Positions 35,164 to 46,223 of a stretch of 64,000 nucleotides of DNA are shown in pieces (the first letter of the stretch is position 1; each line of letters opens with the position of its first letter). Origin of the DNA: Calendula officinalis. Its lineage: Eukaryota > Streptophyta > Magnoliopsida > Asterales > Asteraceae. The translations under genes and the position numbers were made by a program. Location: positions 14,683,373-14,747,372 of the forward strand of contig OY970820.1 of the NCBI GenBank assembly GCA_963853835.1, given 5' to 3'. Below the pieces are notes generated by a model. That model was not told the origin of the DNA. It saw nothing but the letters and a program-made list of their open reading frames with translations, and searched no databases.

Positions 35164-36506
35164 TGATATTAACGTTTTTAGACACGTTCAAACCCGTCAA
35201 TATCGTCTATTTTGAGTATGTTTTAGAAGCAAATACATGTGATATTACTCAATTATGTGTTTATTTTACATTTCAGGCGATATAGCGAAAGAGGTGTCAA
35301 AAACGGGCCAAAAGATGAAGAAAAATACAAGATTTCAGCCGAAAAAGAGTTCCCGTTCGTGAACTGATCGTGAACTATTCACGATCAGTCACCAAAGTCC
35401 CTGTATGGTTTTCACGCTCGTTACCATGAGTTACCGATCGGGAAGTATTAAAAACGAAAGTTCACGACGCGAACTATAGTTCGCGCCGTGAACTATGCGT
35501 GTGCGGTCGTTGTTTTATAGCAGAACAAAGGGAAATGTTCAGGATCTTTATCATCTAGTGTGTTTTTGGGCAGTTACCTTACGAATTTGGGAGCATTTCA
35601 TCAAGGAATTCTTCAAGTTTATAGCAATCATTGATTCTCAAACATTTTGGATTAAGTCTATGGTTGTAATTCTACTCTTAATTTCTTGTTTGTTGATTTC
35701 TAGCATGTCTATGTGCTAGTAATCTTTATATTCACTATGTTTGGATGATTCTAGGGTTAAGTATGGTTTAATTTTAGGGTTTGTTTGTGTTCAAAACAAT
35801 TGTTGATGTTTAATTACTCTTCTTGGTTTAATTTATGAGTTTCCGTTTCTTTATCGTTGGTAATTGATTAAATTAGATACTGACAACATTTGGTTCAATT
35901 GATTACTTCCCCAACTTTTCATTAAGACCTAGTTGGTAATTCACTAGAAATAGGGACTAGAGACAAGATTCCAATAAGTTAGATTAAACAAGAAGTTCAA
36001 CCCTAGTAATGAAAATTCAAGGTTAGAGGTCTTAGTTAATTCAAGACGGTAATTTCAACAAATAGAAGTGTGATTAGTTATAACTTTTGAGAGAAGAAAT
36101 TCCTATTAGTTGTAATTAGTTTATTAAATGGAATTGAGAGAAATCTAATACCGTGACTTCTAGAACATTAAACTAGCCGGTGCTTAATAACCATACTTAG
36201 AACTAGATGAATCCATACATAGTGAATATCCCTTAAATCTCATTTTAATCGTTCAAATTTGCATTTCTTTTCATTTCAAATATTAATTACATTTCAGATA
36301 AGTCAAAACATGAACAAAAATCTTTTCTTGATTAATTCTTTAACTTTCTTTACTTGGATTACATAAACTGTTCCCTGTGGATTCGATAACCCGAAATACT
36401 TACCTAGCCTATATTACCCACGATTAGGTATACTTGCCTATGAATGTGGTAATCTAGATTAGTGGTATTTAGGATACATAATTTTATAACTAGATCAAAC
36501 ACATCA
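35164..36506 (+). repeat. Athila 3' LTR
   Basis: Same length as the 5' LTR (1343 bases) and identical except for nine substitutions, with no indels. It ends ACACATCA and is followed by the GTAAT target duplication. It carries palindrome cluster D at 35348-35496. Confidence 0.95.
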
Positions 36507-36511
36507 GTAAT

Positions 36512-38059
36512 TCATCGAGTAATTCATCTATTACGGGTATCGGGAATTTATCTAAGACCGTGGCCTTGTTTAGTGCCCGATAATCGACACAGAAACGCCA
36601 AATGCCGTCCTTCTTCTTTACCAGGAGCACCGGACTAGAGAACGGGCTAGTACTGGGTTGAATTATACCCGCCTCTAGCATTTCCTTCACCAATCGCTCG
36701 ATCTCGTCTTTTTGTAACTGGAGGTATCGGTATGGACGAACATTGATCGGCTCGGTACCATTCTTTAGAGTGATGGAGTGCTCGTGTCCGCGGGGTGGTG
36801 GCAAACCTGTGGGCATATTAAAAACATCAACATAGTTAGTTAAAAGTGGCCGTAGGTCGGGGTGCAAATCCGTTGGTGGTGACTCGGTTTGCTCGACATT
36901 TGTTAATGACACCAAAAACCCTGCGGTGATCTCGGGCACGGATCTGGCAATGCATTGCAACGATGCTTGGGAACTCCGTAGTCCGGGCTCGCCCCGTAGC
37001 GTGATCCGTTCACCTTTCCAAAAGAAAGACATGACTTGAGTCTTCCAGTTCACCACCATGTCTCTTATTCCTCAAGCCACTTCATGCCCAATATGGCGTC
37101 GGTACCACCCAGCTCCAAAGGGTAGAACTCGTCCTCTATCAACATGCCGGGCAATTGTAACGCTACGTTCTGACAAATACCGTAAGTAGCGTCCTCGCCG
37201 CCGTTGCCCAAGATAATGCCCCTTCGTTTTCGCCCTTTTATTGTTAATTGTAACGGCTCGATCAACCTGGCAGACAAAAAATTGTGGGATGCCCCACAGT
37301 CAATTAATACAATTACCTCAGCGCCTTTGATGGTCCCGCGCAACTTCATGGTGCGTGGGGATGTAAGGCCGGCAACCGATTGGGCGGAAACCTCTAACTG
37401 GTCTAAATGGACATGTTCTTCCTCGGTATCATCATCTTCTTTTCCTTCAGTCACAATGAGGACACGTAGGGTTTTATCAGGGCATCTATGGCTGGGCCCG
37501 TAGCGCCCGTCACATCGGAAACATAGCCCTTTGGCTCGTTTATCAGCATACTCTGTGTCGGTCATTTTCCGAAACAGTTGTTTTCCACCCGGTGTGGGTG
37601 GTGGGTTACTTCCGACGGTGGTCGCCCCTGCTGTACCGACTACGGATCTTGTTTGACCGCCCCCACTGTGTCGGTTGAACGTTGGTTTTGGGGTTACTTT
37701 CTTGTCACTTGTAGCCCTTGTCCGTGTCTCGTCTATCATAAGTGCGAGCTTCATGATCCGGGTTAGACCCATGGGTTGGAGAACCCTTACCGATGTGCGG
37801 ATATCTTCTTTTAACCCCTTAGTAAACGTGCCCTCGAGCACCTTCTCGGACATGCCTTCCAATTGAGCCGCCATGGAGTCGAATAAGCTAACAAACTCCC
37901 TAACCGTTCCCGTCTGTTTGATGTTCAGGAATTGTTCGTGCAGATCACCATCCTGTGATGGCTGGAATCTGCCCAACAAACGATTTTTTAAATTATCCCA
38001 TCCCCGGAACGGATCCCTCGGTCGCTCCACCGGTACCAGGACAGGGCCTGACCTTCAAT
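36512..38059 (-). pseudogene. Ty3/gypsy chromovirus gag-protease and N-terminal RT, 5' truncated
   Basis: This is the upstream half of the element whose pol continues at 26213. Read from 38059 down: the tail of the Gag domain (GQALSWYRW, then WDNLKNRLLGRF, VREFVSLFDSMAAQLEG), a zinc knuckle CFRCDGRYGPSHRC, a protease with LIDCGASHNFLS, and the RT start (VLLVKKKDGIWRFCVDYRALN). A frameshift near 38035 separates the first fragment from the 37065-38030 frame, and another near 37062 separates protease from RT. The N-terminal half of Gag, primer site and 5' LTR are absent: at 38059/38060 the sequence changes abruptly to an unrelated tandem repeat. Confidence 0.85.
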
Positions 38060-38301
38060 GTGAGTATGAAATTCGTTAATTGAGAATAAAGAGTTATGAA
38101 ATTGATCGATGTGATACAAAGATGGTTAAAAGAATACTAAGTGATAATATGAGTGACCAAATGAAGGTCAAGTAACCATAAGTACTATTGCGACCTTAAA
38201 TAAAGATGCGGAAATTGAAAGTTTGGAAAAACGGGAACAATTATTAAGTAAATAATAATGAGTAGCCGGAAGTGTTAAATTGCGGGGTAGTACCCCGTGA
38301 G

Positions 38302-41300
38302 CAATGTTGTAAAACCCGTTCTACCCGGCCGAGTACTCGGTGGGTAACCGGTACTCGGTCATCTACTGGGTCGGTTAGGGGATACTCGGTCATATTACTC
38401 GGTGAAGGCTAAAGTCGTTCAAAGATTTGTAAAACCCGGTAAAAATCGGTCCAACTCGTCCAAACTCGGCCCAACTCGGTCCAACCCGGTCCAACCCGGT
38501 AAAAGGCTGTCTTTTTTTTTCACGTCTTTTTTAATTAGGGTTTAAAGAACGGCTTTTCAGTTTCTTTCACGTAAACACGTTCGAAGTTCTAACCATTGCG
38601 ATTTCTGTTTACAAGGTACGATTCTTCTAATCTTCATACGATTCTTCTAATCTTCATAAGTTTACAAGGTACGATTTCTGTTCGATTATAATTTATACCT
38701 GTTCGATTATACGTGTTCGATTATATTTATACCTGTACGATTTATGTTCGATAATACATGTTCGATTATACCTGTTGTCCTGTTCGATTTATGATTCTGT
38801 TTCTGATGCTGACTTGATCGATTGTTGTTCACGTTTCTCTTTTTGTTGTGAACCACTTGATACTTGCTGGTGACCGACATTATGATTCCTAATAAGAACT
38901 TACTAGTATGATTCCTATTCATAACTTACTGTTATGTTTTGTAGCTAACACGCCATTATGTCAACAATGCCATCAACTGAATCTACTTCAAGTCAAGTTC
39001 TTAAACGGAAATCAAATGATGTTGGGTGGGATTATGGAAAGTTGGTGGATCCAAACAGACTTGATAAAATTAAATGTGATTATTGTTCGAAAGTTATGTG
39101 TGGTGGAATTAATAGATTGAAACAACACATTGCGGGTATACCAGGAGAGGTATCCCCGTGTCCCAATTCCACAAATGAAGATAAACTAAGGTGTCGAAAT
39201 GCACTTAATGATACCAAAAAAAAAAAAAAGAACAGTAAACAAGTTGATGATGAAGCCTTGAGAGCGGATGTGAGGATTGGACCGATTGGTACTAATGAAA
39301 CAATTGACCTCGATGCAATGGAAGAAGATTTTGGTGGTTTGAAGAAACCTTCTAGATTTGGTCCTATTGATAGATTTACAAGTACCCTTGATTCAAATGA
39401 TATTTTGAACAAGGGTAAGGCAAAACAAGCTGATGTTTCCAATGTAATTCGTAAAGAAAAAATGATTCACGTGAAGGAATATATATGTAGATGGGCTTAC
39501 GAATGTGCAATTCCGTTTCATGCATTTGAAAAGGATAGCTTTAAAACTTTATTGGAGGCGGTTGGTCAATTTGGACCTAGAGCTCTACCTCCAACTAGAT
39601 ATGAGATGGGAGAACCTTTTTTAAAGAAAGAGGTTGAAAGAACAAAAAATTTGTTACAAGTATATGAAGCCGATTGGAGATTGAACGGCCGCTCAATTAT
39701 GACGGATGCATGGTCTGATAGAAAAAGGAGGAGTATTATGAATTTATGTGTAAATTCAAAGTTAGGAACTGTTTTTTTGTCTTCTAAAGAGTGTTCAGAA
39801 GAAGCTCACACAAGTCAGTTTTTGTGTCAATACGTTGATAAATGCATTGAAGAAATTGGTCTCGAAAATGCAGTTCAAGTGGTGACCGACAATGCCGCAA
39901 ATAATATGGGAGCCGCTAAATTGTTGAAGGAGATTAGACCAACAATCTTTTGGACATCATGTGCAACACATACCATAAACCTTATGCTTGAAGGTAATAA
40001 GTTTAACTATTATTTATATTTATATTTGTTTAAATGTTTTGTTTTGATGTATTCTATTTTTCTTGAAGGTATTGGTGGGTTACAAAAGTTTCAAACTACT
40101 CTTGATCAAGCGAAAAAGCTAACCGTATTTATTTATGCTCACCACAAAACTTTATCTTTAATGAGGTATTTTACCAAAAAAAAGGATATTGTGAGACCGG
40201 GAGTCACAAGATTTGCATCCGCATTTCTCACTTTACAAAGTTTGGCCGAGAAGAAGGCTCAACTTAGACAAATGTTCACTAGTGATGAGTGGGAGCAATG
40301 TAAATTTGCAAAGACGGTTAAAGGAAAAGCCGCTTTTGCAACGGTGATAAATCCTTCATTTTGGGCCGGTGTGACAATATGTTTGAAAGTTTTTTCACCT
40401 TTAGTCAAAGTACTCCGTATGGTTGATGCCGATTGGAAGCCTTCTATGGGTTTTATATATGGTGAGCTTAAAGAGGCAAGAATAACAATTATCAATGCTT
40501 TGAATAATAATAAAAAAATTATACGAGCCTATTCTTGACATTATCTCAAAAAAATCGAAGGGTAGGCTTGATACTTGCTTACATTTGACGGCTTACATTT
40601 TAAACCCATTTTATATTTTTAACAACGATGAGCTTCAAGACAATGGCGCTGCAAACCTTGCAATTGTTGATGTTATTGATAAATTATATCCAGAAAAATT
40701 AGATCCCGAAAATCTTAAGATGCAAAATCATATCATGATGGTTGAGTTGCCTATGTACAAGGGTAAACTAGGGTACTTTGGCCGGCCAATTGCAATCAAA
40801 GCATGTGAGGTGAACAACGAAAATTACGATCCTGGTAATGCATTTTATATTAATTTACATAAATTATAATTTGTATCTTATATATTCTTATTATTTTTGT
40901 TATCATTTTTGTAATATGTTTGTTTAAAATTTGTAGCAAATTGGTGGGGAAATTATGGTCACGCTACTCCTTACTTGAGAAAAATTGCTATGAGAATACT
41001 TTCTTTAACAACTAGTTCATCCGGGTGTGAAAGGAATTGGAGCACATTCGAAGGGGTTAGTAATTTTTAAAGTTTAGTTATTAACTAAATGATGGATGTT
41101 ATACTATTATATTTTTGTTACTTAATTTAAACATTGTAGGTACATACAAAAAAGAGAAATAGACTAGAGGCGAGTAAATTGAACAATCTTGTTTATGTTC
41201 AATTTAATTCCAATTTGCTTGAGAAAAACAAAAAAAGAAAGGAAAGAGGTAAGGAAGTACTTCTAGGGTATGATGCAAGTGAGGCTCAAGATTGGATTGT

Positions 41301-41840
41301 TGATTGTGATGGTGATGAAATTGAGCCGGGACTAACTAATAAGATGGCTAATGATGTTACGGAAGCAGATGAAGTTTTAAGACCTCATAAAAGTGCTAGA
41401 CTTCCAAGGGAACTTTTTATGGATGAATTTGTGTCAGATGAGGAGGAAATAGATGATGAGGTTCAATATTATGACTCGGATGGGGCTGACATTATTCAAG
41501 AAAAAGAACAAAATGGAGACAATGAAGATTAGAAGATATAATCTAACATTTATGTTTCCTTGAAAAAACCTTATATTTTGGCGTTTTGCACTATTTATTA
41601 CTTGGATTATGTTGTGATACTTTCATCCTTTTGCATTTTGAACTAACATCATGTTTAAAACTTTTAGTATTTGAAATTCACAACTAGTTATGTTTATGTT
41701 ATACAATTTTTATATATAATTTCTAAATTTATATATAAAATTCCCGATTCGAGTACTCGCCGAGTACTCACCGAGTAGCCGAGTACTCGCTACAGGGTCG
41801 TCGAACGAACGGGTAGCGAGTAGCGAGTTCTACAACCTTG
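38302..41840 (+). mobile_element. hAT DNA transposon, nearly intact
   Basis: Terminal inverted repeats are CAATGTTGTAAAACCC at the left and, on the other strand, CAAGGTTGTAGAACTC at the right. They are flanked by the exact 8-base duplication CCCGTGAG (38294-38301 and 41841-41848). Subterminal regions are rich in CCGAGTACTCGG-type motifs on both sides (about 38330-38480 and 41750-41825), as expected for transposase binding repeats in hAT elements. The transposase gene is inside. Confidence 0.93.
38958..41532 (+). pseudogene. hAT transposase (BED finger, DUF659, C-terminal dimerisation), one-base frameshift
   Basis: Exons by splice sites and homology: 38958-39993, 40069-40834 (with a frameshift), 40937-41055, 41140-41532. 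The first intron is 75 bases and stays open, so it can be read through. A BED zinc finger (KCDYCSKVMCGGINRLKQH, about residues 36-55) is followed by DUF659 (RSIMTDAWSDRKRRSI, VVTDNAANNMGAAKLL, WTSCATHTINLML), a KPGVTRFAS-type segment (RPGVTRFASAFLTLQ) and the hAT C-terminal dimerisation region (WWGNYGHATPYLRKIAMRIL, SSGCERNWSTFEG). The end is acidic. The only visible break is in the A-run at about 40511-40517, after which the expected protein continues in another frame. It could be a real lesion or a sequencing error. Confidence 0.88.
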
Positions 41841-42572
41841 CCCGTGAGTATGAAATTCGTTAGTTTAGGGGAGTATGGTTGACTTCATGCAAAAGTCAAG
41901 ATTAGTCAAATTGTGATTTGGTTGACTCGGTCAAAGATGGGTTTTGACTCTCGTTTCGAATGACTAGTGAATGTTGTAAGCATAATGTGTTGGTTGTATG
42001 TACGTGAAAAGGTAATGGAATGATTAAAGGAGTTATAGTCGGATTGTGTGACTTGACCCGTTGGGTGTTTAGAGTCGGATTTGGGAATATGATTATAGAT
42101 GGATCATAAATAGAAAGTCAATGGTAATGGGAAGGATGATTAATGAAACCTTTAACAAATAAAGAAATTGTTGAAGTATAGTTGACATTGTACGTAAGTC
42201 AAAGATTAGACAAGGTTGGATTATATCGACTCGGTCGAAGCTAGATTTTTATTCGTGTTGATCACTTAGATGATTGTAATGATTATGTCATGTTATTATT
42301 TTATGAATAGAATGATCGGTTAAAGGATTGGAGGCATTATGGTCAAATTGTGTCATTTTGACCGGCTGGGTGTTAAAGGCGTAAGATTGATTTTTGACCC
42401 GTTCGGATCTAACGGGGTTAATTGAATGTTTACATACACATTGTTGACTAAATTGGAATGAGAAAAGTTTGATGGCAATAACCACGGGAGAATGAGTATG
42501 GATACTCAGTAGGATGTGGATTGGAATTTTTGAGTGATTCCGAGGACGGAATCCTTTTAAGGGGTGAATAGT

Positions 42573-44400
42573 TGTAACGACCCGAAATTTGTAAATAAAT
42601 AAATGGTACAAAAATATAATAAATACGGATAAATCGTTTAAAGAACGTGGGAATTGGTTTCGTGTCATTTGGACACCGTATGAGAAAGTTATGGACGAAA
42701 CCGGGTCGAAGCGGAAGCCAAAAAAACTTCAGCCCTGCTGAGCTGCAGAGTTCACGGCGTGAACTATAGTTCACGATCGTGAACTCGGGTCAGGGATTTG
42801 AGGTTTCTAGTGATCGAAGTTCACGGTTGGCTCGCGATCGGGAAGAGTTCACGACACGCGAAGTTCACGAACGTGAACTAGTTCGCGTCGCGAACTATGG
42901 CAGACAACAATAAATCGGGAAAAAGCTAGGGTTTTCTCATTTTTACTCCTCCACTTTGTGCAGCCGATGGTGGTGTTCTTTGGGGGCGATTTTGGGTGTT
43001 CTTTGGGCATAGAACACCACCATCCTTGGAGATCTTCATTCCTTGTTAAGGATCTAAGGTATTTTCATCTCCTAGCTAGATTGTAAACAAGATTTGGGGA
43101 AAATGATAATTTTGAATGTGTTGGGTTGGAATCTTGTTAAAAATGGGTATTGAGGGTGTAGAACACCCATAGGAAATATGTAGGCCATGGATCTATGGTT
43201 AAGTTGTATCTTGAAAGTAGTTTCATGAACTAGGGTTTATGGATCTCCACCAAGTTGGTGAACTTGGTGGTTGGGGTTGATTATGTTGATGTTAAATGAT
43301 GTCTAGTTATGGATGATAACTAGAATTGTGATGATTATGTTAATAGGTTGCATGAACCTAAAAGTTGAAGATGTTCCAAAAGCGGGAGGCAAGGATTCGT
43401 GTTGATAAATACGATATGGATATAGCTATCGCTAAGGTGAGTACATGAGACTTTTAAACTGGGTACATAACAAATAGTTTTGATAATACATATGATAAGT
43501 TATGGGACTTTATTAATAAATATTTTAATAAAGATAGTGACTAAAATGTATGAGAGTATGTAGGGTGTGATACTAGAATATGTCTAGTATGATGGACGAA
43601 TCTGAGGGTAAATATGATTGATGATATTGGAGGTAGTATGATAAACTAAGTAATAATGGAATCTTTATTAACGAACAATAATAATAAAGACAGAGTAAAA
43701 GAATGCACATTGAGTCTTTATCAATAAATATGTAATAGTAAAGCAATTGGAGATGATTTTGTAGTAATGAGTACCTATTGGTAAGACTTACTAATAAAAG
43801 TAAAGAACGAATATATATGGAAATGAATATGATGTGACTGGTAATAATTATGTATTATAGTTAGAGGAGAGATAATAGTATTATGATATCGATAGAATAA
43901 GAAATGTATCTTATGAAATAAGTAAGTATGGACCTCATAGGGTTCATAGATGTAGAAGTAGCGGTGGGTTGCTTATGATCGGGTCTATGGGACCGTACAT
44001 GTACGTTCACACTATGTTGAACTAGTTATATATAGTTATTATTAGATAACTAACTTGTTTGATGATTGATGTGATAGCCGAAGGCTTTGATTGGAATAAC
44101 TGATGAGTTATGGTAAGAATGAGATGATGTGATGACGCGGGGGGATCCCCAGTCATGAGGTGTGGAGTGAGGGGCAGTTGGGTGGATTCCCATCGACTCA
44201 TCCACGGTAGTAGTCTTGCTAATTGGAGGAAGGTCCGACGAGTAAGGCAGGTATCGGTAGATTGAGCGATTCCCACTTGCCGTTATCTTGAACAAATGTT
44301 TTGGAATAATAACTTTGTAAAAATACAATTACTCATTTACTCTTCATATACAATCTGTTCAGGAAATTTTATTGACTAATTGTAAATTATCTAATAAACC
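42573..44400 (+). mobile_element. Tekay-type LTR, 3' end uncertain or truncated
   Basis: Begins TGTAACGACCCGAAATTTG right after a polypurine tract, so it is a 3' LTR on the plus strand. It contains palindrome cluster E and an AAGGTGAGTA donor-like site near 43435, the layout seen in the other LTRs here. No GTGTTACA end was found before the LINE fragment that begins near 44460, so the right part is probably lost. The stretch 43440-44350 is AT-rich and featureless to me. Confidence 0.6.
42746..42898. repeat. CpG-rich palindrome cluster E
   Basis: Dyads include AGTTCACGGCGTGAACT, AGTTCACGATCGTGAACT, GTTCACGAACGTGAAC and AGTTCGCGTCGCGAACT, plus half-sites GCTCGCGATCGGG and GTTCACGACACGCG. The density and type match clusters A-D and F-G, although this LTR is otherwise diverged. 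Confidence 0.85.
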
Positions 44401-44459
44401 ATTCGTTAACCACCTTTTAAGATTTTTTTAAACGGCAACAAAGACAATTTAAGAAGGGA

Positions 44460-45902
44460 GTTTCGGCAATGCCACTTGTTAAGTAGTGGTCTCATTCTAA
44501 TGCCTCAAATCTAATAAGACTGCTCAGATGCTTTCAGCTATCTTCAGGCCTCAAGATTAACTTAAGCAAAAGCTGTGTGATGGGTATTGCTGTTGGCAAC
44601 GAGACTGTGGCAACCCTTGCAGGAAAATTTGGTTGTAAAGTGGGAGATTTACCCCTCTCTTACATGGGATTGCCAATCGGAGTCTCCATGAATAAAGCTG
44701 CCCATTGGGCTCCTCTTATAAACAAGTTCAGCGGGAAACTTTCTTCTTGGAAGTCTAAAACGTTGTCATTCGGGGGAAGGCTGCCCCTTGTCAAAACTGT
44801 TGTAGGAAGCCTTGGTAGTTATTATTTCTCGTTATTTCGAGCTCCTTTTAAATTAATCAAGAAGCTTGAAAGTATGCGTTTGAATTTCTTTTGGGGATCT
44901 GTTGGTGGTAGCAAAAAAATCCCTTGGATTAAATGGGACACGACCATTTCTGCCATTGACAAAGGAGGGCTCGGGATCGGTAGTCTTAGAGGTCACAATC
45001 TTGCCCTTCTTGCTCGCTGGTGGTGGCGTTTTCACACGGACTCGGGTTCCCTTTGGAAGCAAGTCATTATGTGGGTCATGACGGGGGCCTTAACAATTAT
45101 AATAAATGTGGTAATTTTCCCGGAACCTGGAGAAACATTTTAAAAATTCAGCGTGACTTTGGAAAACTCAATATGCCTCTGAATCTTTGGTTTCGGAATC
45201 CAGATCCTAGCATTGGTGGTAGTAATACTTGGGGGTGGGCGTTAGATGACAAAGGCTTCACGGTTGCTTCCTTAAAATTTGCGTTTGATGATCTCTCGCT
45301 AACGACTTCGGGTATCAGACCTCTTCGGTGAATCAATTGGGTCCCCTCCAAGGTTAATATTTTGATGTGGCGAATTATTCACAACAGGTTACCTACAAAA
45401 CCCAATCTTCTTAAAAGAAACATTGTTTGTCTCTCACACCTCTGCCCTCTATGTGACTGTATGGAAGAAGATTTGGATCACCTATTTTTAAATTGCTCTA
45501 TTTCGAGACAGATGCTCCAGGAATTAAGCTCTTGGTGGAAGTTGGATCTGATGCGATTCCATTCTGTCTCGGAAATTCTTGACTGGGTGGAAACGGCTAA
45601 CATAAAAGAGTTTACAAAGAAAGCTTTCTTAAGTGTTTTATACATCTTCTTTTGGACTATTTGGAGATACCGCAATGGAAAGGTTTTTCAATCTTCTCCT
45701 AGATTCCTGGATTATTGCAAAGGCGGGTACCTCCAGGCGATTTCTTTCTTTTGGATTAAAAATAGGGCAGCTTCATGTAATCTAGCTAATTTGTGGCCTG
45801 TTTGGGTTACATCCCCTATGTCTTGTTTCTAATTTCTTGTCTTGTTTCTTTTGTCTAGCTTCTTGCTAGCTTTTAATTCAATGCTTGCCGTTCAAAAAAA
45901 TA
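44460..45902 (+). pseudogene. 5'-truncated LINE with RT C-terminus and zf-RVT domain
   Basis: The protein begins within RT (SHSNASNLIRLLRCFQLSSG), then shows LPLSYMGLPIGVSMN, WKSKTLSFGGRLPLVKTV and the GGLGIGSL segment typical of plant LINE RTs. After a frameshift near 45065 it continues with FRNPDPSIGGSNTWGW, a TGA stop at 45329 in place of Trp, and the zf-RVT domain (RLPTKPNLLKRN, CPLCDC, DHLFLNC). It ends at 45832 with WVTSPMSCF. The 3' tail CTTCTTGCTAG ... GCCGTTCAAAAAAA is shared with the copies at 14703 and 22165. No clear target duplication was found. Confidence 0.8.
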
Positions 45903-46187
45903 ATTTAATTATATATTGACCATTTAAATCATTAAGACAATGATTAGCAAATCACTTTTATTAATTGGACTTCATAATATTTGAAAAAATGTAAATTTTA
46001 TCTGGACAAAGAATTAATGGAAATTAAGAACTTTACTAATGGAACAAAAGATTACAAATTATTAATAAAAAAATTTGGCCGTTGTTGAAGTCCAACAGTC
46101 CATAAATACCTACTCTGTTTTTCTTTAATCAAAATAATTAAATCTTGTCACACAAAGTTCAAGTTTCCCCCTTTTCTACCACCGTGC

Positions 46188-46223
46188 ATGACCAATGGAA
46201 AGTCCACCACAACCGCCAATTGA
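46188..46223 (+). promoter_or_regulatory. upstream ORF overlapping the CPR5 start codon
   Basis: An ATG at 46188 opens an 11-codon frame (MTNGKSTTTAN) that ends at TGA 46221-46223, past the CPR5 ATG at 46195 and in a different frame. If the transcript starts upstream of 46188, ribosomes would meet it first, so it could reduce CPR5 translation. The context CGTGCATGA is weaker than CCAATGG at the main start, so leaky scanning is plausible. Confidence 0.5.

Larger units (their letters stand above)
26214..36506 (+). mobile_element. complete Athila-type Ty3/gypsy retrotransposon, recently inserted
   Basis: A 10,293-base element with two 1343-base LTRs (TGATATTA...ACACATCA), an Asp-tRNA-type primer-binding site, gag, pol and a polypurine tract. 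It is flanked by the 5-base duplication GTAAT (26209-26213 and 36507-36511). Removing the insert and one GTAAT joins the interrupted RT reading frame of the minus-strand chromovirus exactly, which proves the boundaries. My count of LTR differences is 9 in 1343 (5 transitions, 4 transversions), about 0.7%. At a commonly assumed plant rate of 1.3e-8 per site per year this is roughly a quarter of a million years. Its coding region is nevertheless broken by a 188-base duplication, and there is no env-like frame between pol and the 3' LTR. Confidence 0.95.
38060..42572 (+). repeat. tandemly repeated 3' region of a Tekay-type element, split by a hAT element
   Basis: Outside the hAT insertion this region consists of diverged repeats. 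GTGAGTATGAAATTCGTTA occurs at 38060 and again, rejoined across the hAT site, at 38297/41849 (237 bases apart). GTTGACTT...AAGTCAAGATTAG (about 41878) reappears at about 42180. It ends with CCGAGGACGGAATCCTTTT and AAGGGGTGAATAGT, a classic chromovirus polypurine tract, directly before the LTR start TGTAACGACC at 42573. No coding sequence was recognised in it. Confidence 0.6.
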
